From Chitinophaga pendula (GTDB taxonomy: Bacteria > Bacteroidota > Bacteroidia > Chitinophagales > Chitinophagaceae): 64,000 nucleotides of DNA. Positions 51,899 to 61,546 of the stretch are shown piece after piece (the stretch's first letter is position 1; each line of letters starts with the position of its first letter). The stretch lies in the NCBI RefSeq assembly GCF_020386615.1, contig NZ_CP077769.1, positions 2,294,001 to 2,358,000 on the forward strand, in the 5' to 3' direction. Position numbers and translations under genes: made by a program. The notes under the pieces are model-generated. The model was not told the origin of the DNA, ran no database searches, and was given only the letters and a program-made list of their open reading frames with translations.

Positions 51899-54800
51899 GT
51901 GAGAGAATATTTTTCGCAAAGGAATTGGGCATGTTATGTCCTTTATGTATTCCTGCTATACCTTGCTTTGCCTGCTGTAGCGCAGCAGCAAGCCGCTAAG
52001 TCGGTTCCTTCCAGTATATCCAATATTGTTGGTTATTATGAGCATCTGCCGCAGGGTTATGCTACTAATACCAGTCAGCGATATCCGCTGATCATTTTTC
52101 TGCACGGGGTAGGTGAGCTGGCAGGTAACAATGCTACGCAGATCAATCAGAATGTGTTGAAGAATGGTATTCCTAATTACATCCGGAATAATCAGTTTCC
52201 CGCTTCTTTTACGGTAGGTGGGCAAAGTTATTCTTTTATTGTGCTGACGCCGCAGTTCAAGGTGTGGCCGGGGTCGGATGATGTGAACAAGTTGCTGGCC
52301 TATGCGGAATCGGTGTACCGGGTGGACAGTAGTCGTGTCTATGTGACAGGTATCAGTATGGGCGGCGGTGTGGCCTGGGGAGTACTCTCTGAGAATGCGG
52401 TAAAAGCGAAACAGTATGCAGCGGCGGCGATTGTATGTGGTGCCTGGGACCCGGATTCGCGGCCCTCGCTGGCCAATGTGATCGCTGCTAACAATACGCC
52501 GGTATGGGCTTTTCATAACGACAATGACCCGACGGTATCGTCTACCTGGTCCAAAAACTGGGTGAAGCTGATCAACGCCAGTGTGCCGGCACCGAATCCA
52601 CCGGCGTTGCTGACGATATTCCAGAGCAATTCGCATGATGCGTGGACCAAAGCATTTGATCCTGCGTATAAAGATCCGCAGACCGGTACGAATGTGTACG
52701 AGTGGATGCTGAAGTATAAACAAGGCGGTGCGCCTAATCCGGTTAACGGCGGCAGACGTATTGTAGTACCCCGGTCAAGGGGGAATGCCATTTATTATGA
52801 AGACGCCAAAACAGCCCTGAATGTGCAACCCGGCGATACATTGTGTATCAATGCGGGCGATTATGATTTCATTCATATGGGTAACCTGGTAGGTACGGCG
52901 GCGAAACCCATCATCATCCGCAACTGTGGCGGACTGGTAAGGGTAGGGGTAAACAGTACGACGACGGTTGCCTCTTTCTTGTTGCCCGGCGGGCAATACT
53001 TCAAAGTGGAAGGCGATGGACATCCGGGATTACGTTATGGTTTTGATATCAACGGCACCAGTGCGACGGGGGTGAAGTTATTCGGTTTATTATTCAGCAG
53101 CGGCGCCAGCGATTTTGAAGTGCATCACTGTTATGTGCACGATGCGGGTATGTTCCTGCAGGCGAAGACATTGCAAAACTGTCAGCAGCCACAGTTTCTC
53201 GAAGGCGCGTTCGTGATGCGTAATGTGAAGATACATGACCTGTTGTGCCGTAACTCGGCCTGGGAAGGTTTTTATATAGGTAACACGCATTATCTCTGGG
53301 ATGATGGGAACTGTAAGAGTCTGAAATCGCATCACCTGGAGAATCTGGAGGTGTATAATAATGACCTGGAGAATGTGGGTAGTGACGGGATACAGATCGC
53401 GATGGCGGATATGGGTGTAAACCTGGTGCATCATAACCGGATCGTCAACTATGCGATGGCGCGTAACAGTGCACACGGGTATGGTATTCTGAGTGGGGGT
53501 GGCAGCACATTGCGTATTTACAATAACCGGATTGACAAGGGATTCAGTCCGGGTGTACAGTTGTTTGGCAGTGGTGTAAGTTATGTATATAATAATGTGA
53601 TCTCCAACATTTACTATGAGGGGATCAATGTAACGGATAAGTTATTATTTCAGCCGGTGACCGGTTACATTTATAACAATACGGTATATAATACTGGCTC
53701 TGTGGGATTGAAGATATATGCGGACCTGACGACGGTGGGGCATAAGGTGTATAATAACGTGGTGGTGGCGCCAGGGTCTCCCTGGGATTATCCGCAGCAG
53801 GGATATTATATCCGTGGGTCGAAACAGATCTTATTTGACTTCAGCAACAACATCAGTTATCGGAATGCGAAGCAGGGTCTTTTCGCGGATTCTGCCGGCC
53901 GCAATTACCACCTCACTTCCGGATCGACGGCGGTGAATGCCGGGCGTAACATGCAGGACCTGGGATTACTGACGGACTATGATGATATGGCGCGTCCGCA
54001 GGATGTGTTGTTTGATGCCGGCGCTTATGAATATTCGGGACCACTGGCGACGAATATCCCGCCAGCAGCGAATGCCGGTAAAGATACGGTGATAGCGGCG
54101 CCTGGTACGACGGCTATATTGGACGGCAGTGGTTCTGCGGATGTAGACGGAACGATCAGTGTATATCGCTGGACGAAACTGACCGGCCCGAATGCAGGTA
54201 CGGTTGTCAATGCCGGCATCAGCAAGACTAATGTAACCGGGCTGACACCAGGCACCTATATCTTTCAGCTGTTGGTAACGGATGATAAAGGCGTCTCTGA
54301 CAGTGCGAAGGTAACGGTGAACGTATTGGCAGCCGCCAATAAAGCACCTATTGCCACGGCTGGTACTGATGTAACGGTGACGCTGCCTAATAACACTGCG
54401 GCCTTATCCGGCAGCAACTCTATTGACCAGGATGGGATGATCGTAAAATTTGAGTGGAAGAAGGTGAGCGGGCCGGCCGCCGGTACGATTAGCATCCCTG
54501 ACGCCAGCAACACGGATGTGAGCGGGCTGGTAGCAGGGGTGTATGTATTTGAATTAACGGTAACGGATAATGCAGGCGCTACCGGATCGGACCGTATCAC
54601 TATTACAGTGATCAATCCGGGCAGTAACCAGCCGCCGGTAGCCAATGCCGGTGGGGACAAAAGCATACAGCTGCCTGTTACCACTGTACAGCTGGACGGT
54701 AGTGCTTCCAATGATCCGGACGGTACGATTGTGAGCTGGCAGTGGACGAAGATCAGCGGCCCTGCGGGTGGTACCATCAGCAGTCCTAACCAGGCTAAGA

Positions 54801-57460
54801 CTAATATCACGGCGTTGCAAGCCGGTGTTTATATATATGAGCTGACGGTGACGGATAATGCCGGGGCGCAGTCGAAGAACCGTGCGACGGTAACGGTAGT
54901 ACCAGTTGCCAATAAACCGCCGGTAGCGGAAGCTGGCACGGACAAAGCGATACAGCTGCCGGTGAATACGGCACAGCTGGACGGCAGTGCCTCCAGCGAT
55001 CCGGACGGCAGTATTGTGGGTTGGCAGTGGACGAAGATCAGCGGCGCTGCTGGAGGCGTTATCAGCAATGCTACGCAGGCTAAGACGGATATTACCGGCT
55101 TACAGGCTGGCGTATATGTGTATGAGTTGACGGTAACGGATGATGGTGGTGAAAAGGCTACGGACCGGGTAACGGTGACGGTAACGGCGGCGCCTAATAA
55201 AGCGCCGGTAGCGGATGCCGGTACGGACCGCAGTGTACAGCTACCGATTAATACGGTACAGCTGGACGGCAGTACATCTAGTGATCCGGACGGTACCATT
55301 GCCAGCTGGCGATGGACGAAGGTCAGCGGGCCTGCACAAGGAGATATCAGCAATCCGGACCGGTCTATTACGCAGGTGACGGGTATGGTGGCAGGGATAT
55401 ATGTATTTGAACTGACGGTGACGGATAATGGAGGTATGACAGGCAGTGACCGGGTAACGGTGACGGTGCTGGCAGCTCCTGTAAACCGGCCGCCGGTAGT
55501 GCGGATGCCTGCACCGCTGACGGTGGCGTTGCCTGTCAGCAATGCAACGCTGGACGGTAGTGCATCTACCGATCCAGACGGTAGTATTGTAAGATGGCAG
55601 TGGGTGAAGATCAGCGGGCCTGCGGGCGGTGATATGGGTACTTCCAATGTCGCCAGGACGACTATCAGCAATTTGCAGGCAGGGGTATATATTTATGAGT
55701 TGACCGTGACGGATGACGGCGGCGCCAGTGTATCCGGCCGGGTGACAGTAACTGTGATAGCTGCTAATCAGCCACCGGTAGCCAATGCCGGCGGTGATAT
55801 CAGCATCAACTTACCCACTAATACTGCACAGCTGGATGGCAATACTTCCAGGGACCCGGATGGCACAATTGTGAGCTGGCAGTGGATGAAAGTAAGCGGC
55901 CCTGCGGCTGGTATTATCGGGACGCCCGGAGCGGCAATGACGCAGCTGACCGGCTTAGTGGCTGGCGTATATGTATATGAGCTGACCGTGACGGATGATG
56001 GTGGGCTGACGGCTACCGACCGTGTGACGGTGGTGGTGTTGGCGACAGGCGGTGGTAACCGTCCGCCGGTGGTGAGGGCCGGCAATAATCAGACGATCTT
56101 ATTACCCGTTAATACGGCTCAGCTGGACGGCAGTGGTTCCAGTGATCCGGACGGTAGTATTGTAAGCTGGATGTGGATGAAAGTGAGCGGTCCTGCGGGC
56201 GGTGACCTGAGTAGTCCTTATACCGCCAGAACGGGCATCAACAATTTACAGGCAGGCACCTATGTATACGAACTGACGGTGACGGATAATGCCGGAGCAT
56301 CTGCTTCAGCGCGGGTGACCGTGGTGGTGCAGCCCGCGAATCAACCGCCGGTAGCCAATGCAGGTAGCGATATCACTATACAGCTGCCGGTGAATACGGC
56401 ACAGCTGGATGGCAGCGGTTCTACGGACCCTGACGGTACTATTGCCAGCTGGCGTTGGGCGAAGATCAGCGGTCCTGCGGGCGGTGACCCTACCCCTGTC
56501 AATATACCCAAGCCAGCGATCAGCCATCTGCAGGCCGGCACCTATGTATATGAATTGACTATAACGGATGACGGCGGCCAGACGGCGACGGCACGGATGC
56601 GGGTCATTGTGGTGGCAGCTGCTGTCAACCGCGACCCGATAGCGATTGCCGGTAACCCGGTGACCATCACCTTACCGGTGAACAGTGTACGGCTGGATGG
56701 CAGCGCTTCTTATGATCCGGATGGGAACGTGGCGCGCTGGGCATGGGAGAAAGTGAGTGGGCCTGCGGGCGGTACGATCGTAGACCGGGCGCTGGCACAG
56801 ACCATGGTGACCGGACTACAGGCAGGTACTTATGTATTTGAATTGACCGTAACGGATAACCAGGGTGCACAGGGACGTGCGCGGGTGTCGGTGCAGGTAC
56901 TGTCTGTACCTGCCAATCAGCCTCCTGTGGCGCAGACCCAGGGAGACCGGACAATCACCTTGCCGGTGAACTTCATACAGGCAGATGGCAGCCGTTCTTA
57001 TGACCCGGAAGGAAATATCGTGCGATATAGCTGGCAGCAGCTGACAGGCCCTAGTCCGGCTAGTATCTGGGCGGCAGATCGTGCACAGACGAGGATTGCC
57101 TCGTTACAGGCGGGTATCTATACATTTGAGCTGACGGTGACGAACGATAAAGGAGCGAAGGGAGCGGCTACTTTTACGGTGAAGATACAGCAGGGAGACC
57201 AGCGTCCGGCTGTGTCGATATTGTATCCTAATCCTGCCAGGGACTATATCCGGTTGAATGTAAATCATAAAGGCAATACACAAATGCGCATTTCGATCTA
57301 TGATCTGACCGGAAAGATGCATTATTCCAATAAGTTTACGGCTGATGACGGGCTGGATAAGCTGATCTCTATAGAGACGATCCCGGTAGGGCACTACCTG
57401 GTGGAGGTGTTTGGGGATGATAAGTTCCGCTGGACCGGGCATTTTACCAAAGTACCGTAA
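51899..57460 (+). CDS. Giant secreted esterase fused to a beta-helix and eleven PKD-like repeats
   Basis: 1853 residues starting at GTG 51899; no ATG precedes the signal peptide (to about AVAQQ). An alpha/beta-hydrolase domain (40-280) has FLHGVGE, elbow GISMGG (S153), D210 in NDNDPT and H246 in SNSHDAW. A right-handed parallel beta-helix (about 285-715) follows with AGDYDF, YNNDLENVGSDGIQIA and VYNNVVVAP rungs. Then come eleven PKD/REJ-like repeats of ~95 residues (pattern NxPPVAxAGxD...LxLDGSxSxDPDGxI...GxYxxELTVTD) and a T9SS sorting domain (YPNPARDY to the end). Known: beta-helices often bind or cut polysaccharides. Inference: a surface enzyme with esterase plus lyase- or epimerase-like parts, held off the cell by the repeat stalk. 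Confidence 0.92.
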   Translation: MREYFSQRNWACYVLYVFLLYLALPAVAQQQAAKSVPSSISNIVGYYEHLPQGYATNTSQRYPLIIFLHGVGELAGNNATQINQNVLKNGIPNYIRNNQFPASFTVGGQSYSFIVLTPQFKVWPGSDDVNKLLAYAESVYRVDSSRVYVTGISMGGGVAWGVLSENAVKAKQYAAAAIVCGAWDPDSRPSLANVIAANNTPVWAFHNDNDPTVSSTWSKNWVKLINASVPAPNPPALLTIFQSNSHDAWTKAFDPAYKDPQTGTNVYEWMLKYKQGGAPNPVNGGRRIVVPRSRGNAIYYEDAKTALNVQPGDTLCINAGDYDFIHMGNLVGTAAKPIIIRNCGGLVRVGVNSTTTVASFLLPGGQYFKVEGDGHPGLRYGFDINGTSATGVKLFGLLFSSGASDFEVHHCYVHDAGMFLQAKTLQNCQQPQFLEGAFVMRNVKIHDLLCRNSAWEGFYIGNTHYLWDDGNCKSLKSHHLENLEVYNNDLENVGSDGIQIAMADMGVNLVHHNRIVNYAMARNSAHGYGILSGGGSTLRIYNNRIDKGFSPGVQLFGSGVSYVYNNVISNIYYEGINVTDKLLFQPVTGYIYNNTVYNTGSVGLKIYADLTTVGHKVYNNVVVAPGSPWDYPQQGYYIRGSKQILFDFSNNISYRNAKQGLFADSAGRNYHLTSGSTAVNAGRNMQDLGLLTDYDDMARPQDVLFDAGAYEYSGPLATNIPPAANAGKDTVIAAPGTTAILDGSGSADVDGTISVYRWTKLTGPNAGTVVNAGISKTNVTGLTPGTYIFQLLVTDDKGVSDSAKVTVNVLAAANKAPIATAGTDVTVTLPNNTAALSGSNSIDQDGMIVKFEWKKVSGPAAGTISIPDASNTDVSGLVAGVYVFELTVTDNAGATGSDRITITVINPGSNQPPVANAGGDKSIQLPVTTVQLDGSASNDPDGTIVSWQWTKISGPAGGTISSPNQAKTNITALQAGVYIYELTVTDNAGAQSKNRATVTVVPVANKPPVAEAGTDKAIQLPVNTAQLDGSASSDPDGSIVGWQWTKISGAAGGVISNATQAKTDITGLQAGVYVYELTVTDDGGEKATDRVTVTVTAAPNKAPVADAGTDRSVQLPINTVQLDGSTSSDPDGTIASWRWTKVSGPAQGDISNPDRSITQVTGMVAGIYVFELTVTDNGGMTGSDRVTVTVLAAPVNRPPVVRMPAPLTVALPVSNATLDGSASTDPDGSIVRWQWVKISGPAGGDMGTSNVARTTISNLQAGVYIYELTVTDDGGASVSGRVTVTVIAANQPPVANAGGDISINLPTNTAQLDGNTSRDPDGTIVSWQWMKVSGPAAGIIGTPGAAMTQLTGLVAGVYVYELTVTDDGGLTATDRVTVVVLATGGGNRPPVVRAGNNQTILLPVNTAQLDGSGSSDPDGSIVSWMWMKVSGPAGGDLSSPYTARTGINNLQAGTYVYELTVTDNAGASASARVTVVVQPANQPPVANAGSDITIQLPVNTAQLDGSGSTDPDGTIASWRWAKISGPAGGDPTPVNIPKPAISHLQAGTYVYELTITDDGGQTATARMRVIVVAAAVNRDPIAIAGNPVTITLPVNSVRLDGSASYDPDGNVARWAWEKVSGPAGGTIVDRALAQTMVTGLQAGTYVFELTVTDNQGAQGRARVSVQVLSVPANQPPVAQTQGDRTITLPVNFIQADGSRSYDPEGNIVRYSWQQLTGPSPASIWAADRAQTRIASLQAGIYTFELTVTNDKGAKGAATFTVKIQQGDQRPAVSILYPNPARDYIRLNVNHKGNTQMRISIYDLTGKMHYSNKFTADDGLDKLISIETIPVGHYLVEVFGDDKFRWTGHFTKVP
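54052..57195 (+). repeat. Eleven tandem PKD-like repeat units in the giant esterase gene
   Basis: Units of about 285 bp encode the DGSxSxDPDG and ELTVTD motifs and are similar at DNA level, most clearly in units 3-9. They are likely to recombine or mis-assemble, so the copy number may vary among strains. Confidence 0.85.
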
Positions 57461-57474
57461 AGGGTGCTTTGGTA

Positions 57475-58095
57475 CTAACTACGGACCCTGTCCCAGGTTT
57501 GGGTGTCGGGATTGTATTGTTTGATGATGCGGGCGGGATTGCCGGCAACGATGGTGTAGGGAGGGACGTCTTTGGTCACTACGCTGCCACCTGCTACTAC
57601 GGCATGTTTTCCTATATGTACGCCGGCGGTGATCACCGCATTGGCGCCGATCCAGGAGTCTTCTCCTATCACGATCTCGCCTGTTGTACAGGGCTGTAAG
57701 GAGATCGGTGTATGGGGATCTGTATATCCATGATTTAAGGCGGAAACGACGATATTCTGGGCCATGATGACATGGTTACCGATGGTAACGGGGCCGATGA
57801 TGACATTGCCGATACCTACGCGTACGTGATCGCCGATGGTAACGGCGCCCATACCATTGTTGACGGTAGCGAAATCTTCGATGGTAGAATAGTTGCCCAA
57901 TGTGAAGCCGTTAAACGGCAATACATCCATGCGGGTGCGGCGGCGGATGGAGGATTGTTTTCCTTTTTTATGTACGAAGGGATTTACGAACCAGCGTACC
58001 CAGGTACGGGGACGTGCCTGATGTTTAGGCATCAGGAGATATAATGTCAGCGCTTTGAGGCGTGGATTATCTTTTATTTTACTTTTCAGGCTCAT
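57475..58095 (-). CDS. Hexapeptide-repeat acetyltransferase (WbbJ/LacA-like)
   Basis: 206 residues. Left-handed beta-helix turns are clear: [53 protein letters not shown] and [20 protein letters not shown], then [11 protein letters not shown]. The catalytic His lies in SALNHGYTD. Known: trimeric acetyl-CoA-dependent O-acetyltransferases of sugars. Its ATG overlaps the stop of the upstream GT4 (ATGA), so both are one transcript. An 8-bp hairpin near 57445-57474 may terminate it against the convergent giant gene. Confidence 0.93.
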   Translation of the reverse strand: MSLKSKIKDNPRLKALTLYLLMPKHQARPRTWVRWFVNPFVHKKGKQSSIRRRTRMDVLPFNGFTLGNYSTIEDFATVNNGMGAVTIGDHVRVGIGNVIIGPVTIGNHVIMAQNIVVSALNHGYTDPHTPISLQPCTTGEIVIGEDSWIGANAVITAGVHIGKHAVVAGGSVVTKDVPPYTIVAGNPARIIKQYNPDTQTWDRVRS

Positions 58096-59297
58096 GGTCG
58101 ACCGGACGATTGTAATATAGCGTCATAGATGGCAGCTACGGAGTTCTCCCAGCTATGAGATTGTGCAAAGGTGATCCGCGCCTGTTGTAATGACAAATTA
58201 TTTTCGTGTAAGGCCTTTTCTATCAAGGGAACGTATTCATCCGGGGATTGAGCGAGATAGACATGATCTTTAAACAGCTGCATGGTTTTGGTAGCGGTGG
58301 CTACTGTTGGTTTGCCCATGGCGAGGTACTCATCTATCTTCAGTGGGTAGTTGCCGGCGGTGACCGCGTTAATGACCTGCGGATTGAGGCAGACATCGAA
58401 ATAGCTGATATAGCCCGGTAGCTCACTGACCTCTTTTCTGCCAAGGAAATATACATTGGGTAGCTGGTGTAAGGCAGCGCTTTTGAAGCCGTCATCTTCG
58501 GGGCCTACCAGTACCAGCTGCCAGTCAGGGCGATCCTGGGCGATCCGTAGGAGTATATCGATATTGAGACGTAGTGTGTTGAGGGCGCCGACATAGCCGA
58601 TGATCGGCTGTGCTGGTGCGGGCAGGTCTGCAGGACGGTGATGAGAAGCTGTGGCATCGAACAGGCGCAGGTCGCATCCTTGTCCTACGTAGAAGCTCCT
58701 GGGATTGTATTTCAGGAGCATATCGCGGAGGTATAGAGAGTTGGCGACGGCGGCATCTGCTTTAGCGATGTGGAGCGGCTCCAGGTATTCGCCATGCTTT
58801 TTCCAGTAATCTACGCCTACCAGGTAGTCGCGGCTGTAGTACACGTAGGAGGAGGGGCGTAACATTTCCTTCAGATAGAAGGCGCGGAAGATGTCATTGT
58901 CATTAAACAGGATGATATCTTTAAAGCCGAGTTGTGTCACGGCTTTTTTTATACTTTTCGCGAAGCGGCGGTTGTTAAGTTTATTGAACCAGGAGAAGGC
59001 AGCGGTGGAAGGCATCCAGTTGATCGACTCCAGTACGGTCTCGGGATAGAGGTTCCAGAGATTATTTCCGATAGGGATGATGGCAGCTTCTTCCCCTTTT
59101 AGTACCTTTTGATGGTATTGTACCTGCGGATCATTTTTCTCTTTCAGCGCGGTACGTCTGTCGAGCGGTGCGTTGACATACAGTACGCGGTTGTGGCGGG
59201 CGAACTGTAATGCAATGTTTTTACAGTTGCTGCCTATTGGCGTGTACCATTGTTGTAATCCTACGATAACAATATCTCTATTTTGTATAAGCGGCAT
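58092..59297 (-). CDS. Glycosyltransferase, GT-B fold (GT4-like)
   Basis: 401 residues. N-terminal motif [25 protein letters not shown], then [52 protein letters not shown] and [32 protein letters not shown]. The ExxxMGKP region matches the donor-binding end of GT4-type enzymes. Known: such proteins build cell-surface glycans. It is the first gene of a two-gene unit with the acetyltransferase. Confidence 0.9.
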   Translation of the reverse strand: MPLIQNRDIVIVGLQQWYTPIGSNCKNIALQFARHNRVLYVNAPLDRRTALKEKNDPQVQYHQKVLKGEEAAIIPIGNNLWNLYPETVLESINWMPSTAAFSWFNKLNNRRFAKSIKKAVTQLGFKDIILFNDNDIFRAFYLKEMLRPSSYVYYSRDYLVGVDYWKKHGEYLEPLHIAKADAAVANSLYLRDMLLKYNPRSFYVGQGCDLRLFDATASHHRPADLPAPAQPIIGYVGALNTLRLNIDILLRIAQDRPDWQLVLVGPEDDGFKSAALHQLPNVYFLGRKEVSELPGYISYFDVCLNPQVINAVTAGNYPLKIDEYLAMGKPTVATATKTMQLFKDHVYLAQSPDEYVPLIEKALHENNLSLQQARITFAQSHSWENSVAAIYDAILQSSGRP

Positions 59298-59490
59298 AAA
59301 TGGGGCCTGGCTTGTTTTATGAACAAATGAAATAATAAACCGTTAAAGAGCGAATAGCATTAGTGGTTAAGGTAGCAGGGAAAAAAACTTACGCGGTGCA
59401 AAGTAAAGACATATTTTCAGGATTTCCATTTTTTGACCGGCTTCATATTTGTAGTAACTTAAAAAGGAGTAATAAAAAAAGTATACAGGC

Positions 59491-61038
59491 ATGTCAGAAA
59501 CAGTAGAAATAAGACAATTGACGGCAGAGGATTACCTGGACCTGAAAGAATCCATGGTATCCGCTTATTCAGATATGGCAGGTAGTTACTGGCGGGAGCC
59601 TACTATCCGCAGGTTAATGAACCTGTTTCCGGAAGGGCAGATCGCAGTGACCGTCAATGATAAGGTGGTGGGTTGTGCATTATCCATCATAGTAGATTAT
59701 GAGAAATATGGTGATGAACACACCTATGAGCAGATCACCGGTTATTATACTTTCAGCACGCATGATCCCAAGGGGGATGTATTATATGGCATTGAAGTGT
59801 TTGTACATCCGGACTACCGCGGGAAGCGGCTGGCGCGGCGCCTGTATGATGCACGTAAGACCTTGTGCGAGCGGCTGAACCTGCGAGGTATCGTTGCCGG
59901 CGGTCGTATTCCCAACTATGAGAAATATGCGGATCAGCTATCGCCCAGGGAGTATATTGAAAAGGTGCGTGATAAAGAGATCTATGATCCTACGTTAACG
60001 TTCCAGTTCTCCAATGATTTCCTGGTAAAGAAAATACTGAAGAACTATCTGCCGCATGATGAGGCTTCGAAAGGATTTGCGACGTTGCTACAATGGTATA
60101 ATATCTATTATGAAAAAGATGTAGATACGATACGATATAATAAATCGACGGTACGTATTGGATTAGTGCAATGGCAGATGCGGGACTACCAGTCATTACA
60201 GGGATTTTTGCAGCAGGTGGAATATTTCATTGATGCGGTGAGTGACTACGGTTCAGACTTCGTCGTATTCCCGGAGCTGTTTAATGCGCCATTGATGGCG
60301 GAGTTCAACCAGATGGACCAGGCCGGAGCAATCCGGGGTGTGGCAAGGTACACCCATGAGATCCGGGATGAGTTCATCAAACATGCCGTTGCTTACAATG
60401 TAAATATCATCACCGGCAGTATGCCTATTGTGATAGAGGAGCAGTTGTACAATATCACTTACCTGTGCCGGCGGGATGGTACACACGACCATTATATCAA
60501 GATACATCCGACACCAAGTGAGGTGTCGGCCTGGGGTATCAAGGGCGGCAATGAGTTGCGGGTGTTTGATACGGATTGCGGTAAGATAGGGATACAGATA
60601 TGCTACGATGTGGAATTTCCCGAGCCTAGCAGGGTATTGGCGGAGCAAGGCATGCAGATACTTTTTGTACCTTTCCTGACGGATACGCAACACGCCTATA
60701 ACCGGGTACGTTTCTGTGCGCAGGCACGGGCGATAGAAAATGAGTGTTATGTCGCGATCGCGGGTTGTGTGGGTAATCTGCCGAAGGTGAATAATATGGA
60801 CTTGCAATATGCACAGTCGGCTGTGCTGACGCCGTCGGACTTTGCATTTCCGGTGACAGGTGTGAAAGCAGATGCGACGCCTAATACGGAAATGGTAGTG
60901 ATCGCTGACGTAGACCTCGTGTTGCTGAAAGAGCTGCATGCATTCGGAAGCGTACATACGAAAAAGGACATGCGGCCTGATCTGTATCAGGTGAATTATA
61001 AGGGAGTAACTCGTAACGGCGGATCTTCCGGACAATGA
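59491..61038 (+). CDS. Bifunctional GNAT acetyltransferase/carbon-nitrogen hydrolase
   Basis: 515 residues. The GNAT domain (about 1-155) has IEVFVHPDYRGKRLARRLY with the acetyl-CoA loop R-G-K-R-L-A. The nitrilase domain (about 220-500) has the Glu-Lys-Cys triad: E262 in VVFPELFNAP, K337 in YIKIHPTPSE and C371 in GIQICYDVEFPEP. Known: this fusion recurs in many bacteria but its substrate is not established. RBS AAGGAG lies 20-25 bp upstream of the ATG. It is followed at 40 bp by the thiamine-binding-type gene, likely one transcript. Confidence 0.95.
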   Translation: MSETVEIRQLTAEDYLDLKESMVSAYSDMAGSYWREPTIRRLMNLFPEGQIAVTVNDKVVGCALSIIVDYEKYGDEHTYEQITGYYTFSTHDPKGDVLYGIEVFVHPDYRGKRLARRLYDARKTLCERLNLRGIVAGGRIPNYEKYADQLSPREYIEKVRDKEIYDPTLTFQFSNDFLVKKILKNYLPHDEASKGFATLLQWYNIYYEKDVDTIRYNKSTVRIGLVQWQMRDYQSLQGFLQQVEYFIDAVSDYGSDFVVFPELFNAPLMAEFNQMDQAGAIRGVARYTHEIRDEFIKHAVAYNVNIITGSMPIVIEEQLYNITYLCRRDGTHDHYIKIHPTPSEVSAWGIKGGNELRVFDTDCGKIGIQICYDVEFPEPSRVLAEQGMQILFVPFLTDTQHAYNRVRFCAQARAIENECYVAIAGCVGNLPKVNNMDLQYAQSAVLTPSDFAFPVTGVKADATPNTEMVVIADVDLVLLKELHAFGSVHTKKDMRPDLYQVNYKGVTRNGGSSGQ

Positions 61039-61078
61039 ACAAGATAAGTTATACTGATAAAACAAAAAGAATAAAACA

Positions 61079-61372
61079 ATGGACCACAAGATCAATCTGG
61101 CGTTACAGATCATTCCACAGGTAGCAACGGAAAAGGTGTATGCAGTTGTAGACGAAGCGATTGCTGTGATACAGGAATCAGGAGTGCCTTACAAGGTATG
61201 TCCTTTTGAGACGGTAATGGAAGGCACTTATGATGAGCTGATGGCAGTAGTGCGAAAGACACAGGAGGTATGCTTTAAAGCAGGGGCCTCCCAGCTGCTG
61301 GTATATATAAAAATGCAGATCAGACCCGACAGGGATGTGACGATGGAAGAGAAGGTGGGAAAGTACGAGTAG
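61079..61372 (+). CDS. MTH1187-family thiamine-binding protein
   Basis: 97 residues. The sequence NLALQIIPQVATEKVYAVVDEAI, SGVPYKVCPFETVMEGTYDELM and AGASQLLVYIKMQIR fits the PF01910 (UPF0045) ferredoxin-like family. Known: members form tetramers and some bind thiamine or HMP. It lies 40 bp after the GNAT-nitrilase gene and before a strong terminator. Confidence 0.9.
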   Translation: MDHKINLALQIIPQVATEKVYAVVDEAIAVIQESGVPYKVCPFETVMEGTYDELMAVVRKTQEVCFKAGASQLLVYIKMQIRPDRDVTMEEKVGKYE

Positions 61373-61401
61373 GCGTATAAGATAGTATCGATATGATGAC
61401 A

Positions 61402-61446
61402 AAAGGCCGGAAGATGTATGTCGCGACATACTTTCCGGCCTTTCGT
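61402..61446 (+). terminator. Intrinsic terminator of the GNAT-nitrilase/thiamine-binding unit
   Basis: A long hairpin (61402-61421 with 61423-61443, small bulges) with AAAGGCCGGAA/TTCCGGCCTTT ends, usable in both directions. Confidence 0.85.
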
Positions 61447-61546
61447 CTGTTCGTCATTTTGTGATGATATTTTTTTGATTCCGATTAGTTTACGGTATAT
61501 TGTTGGTAGAACCCATTTATAGAAACCAAATCTAAAATCGCACGGC

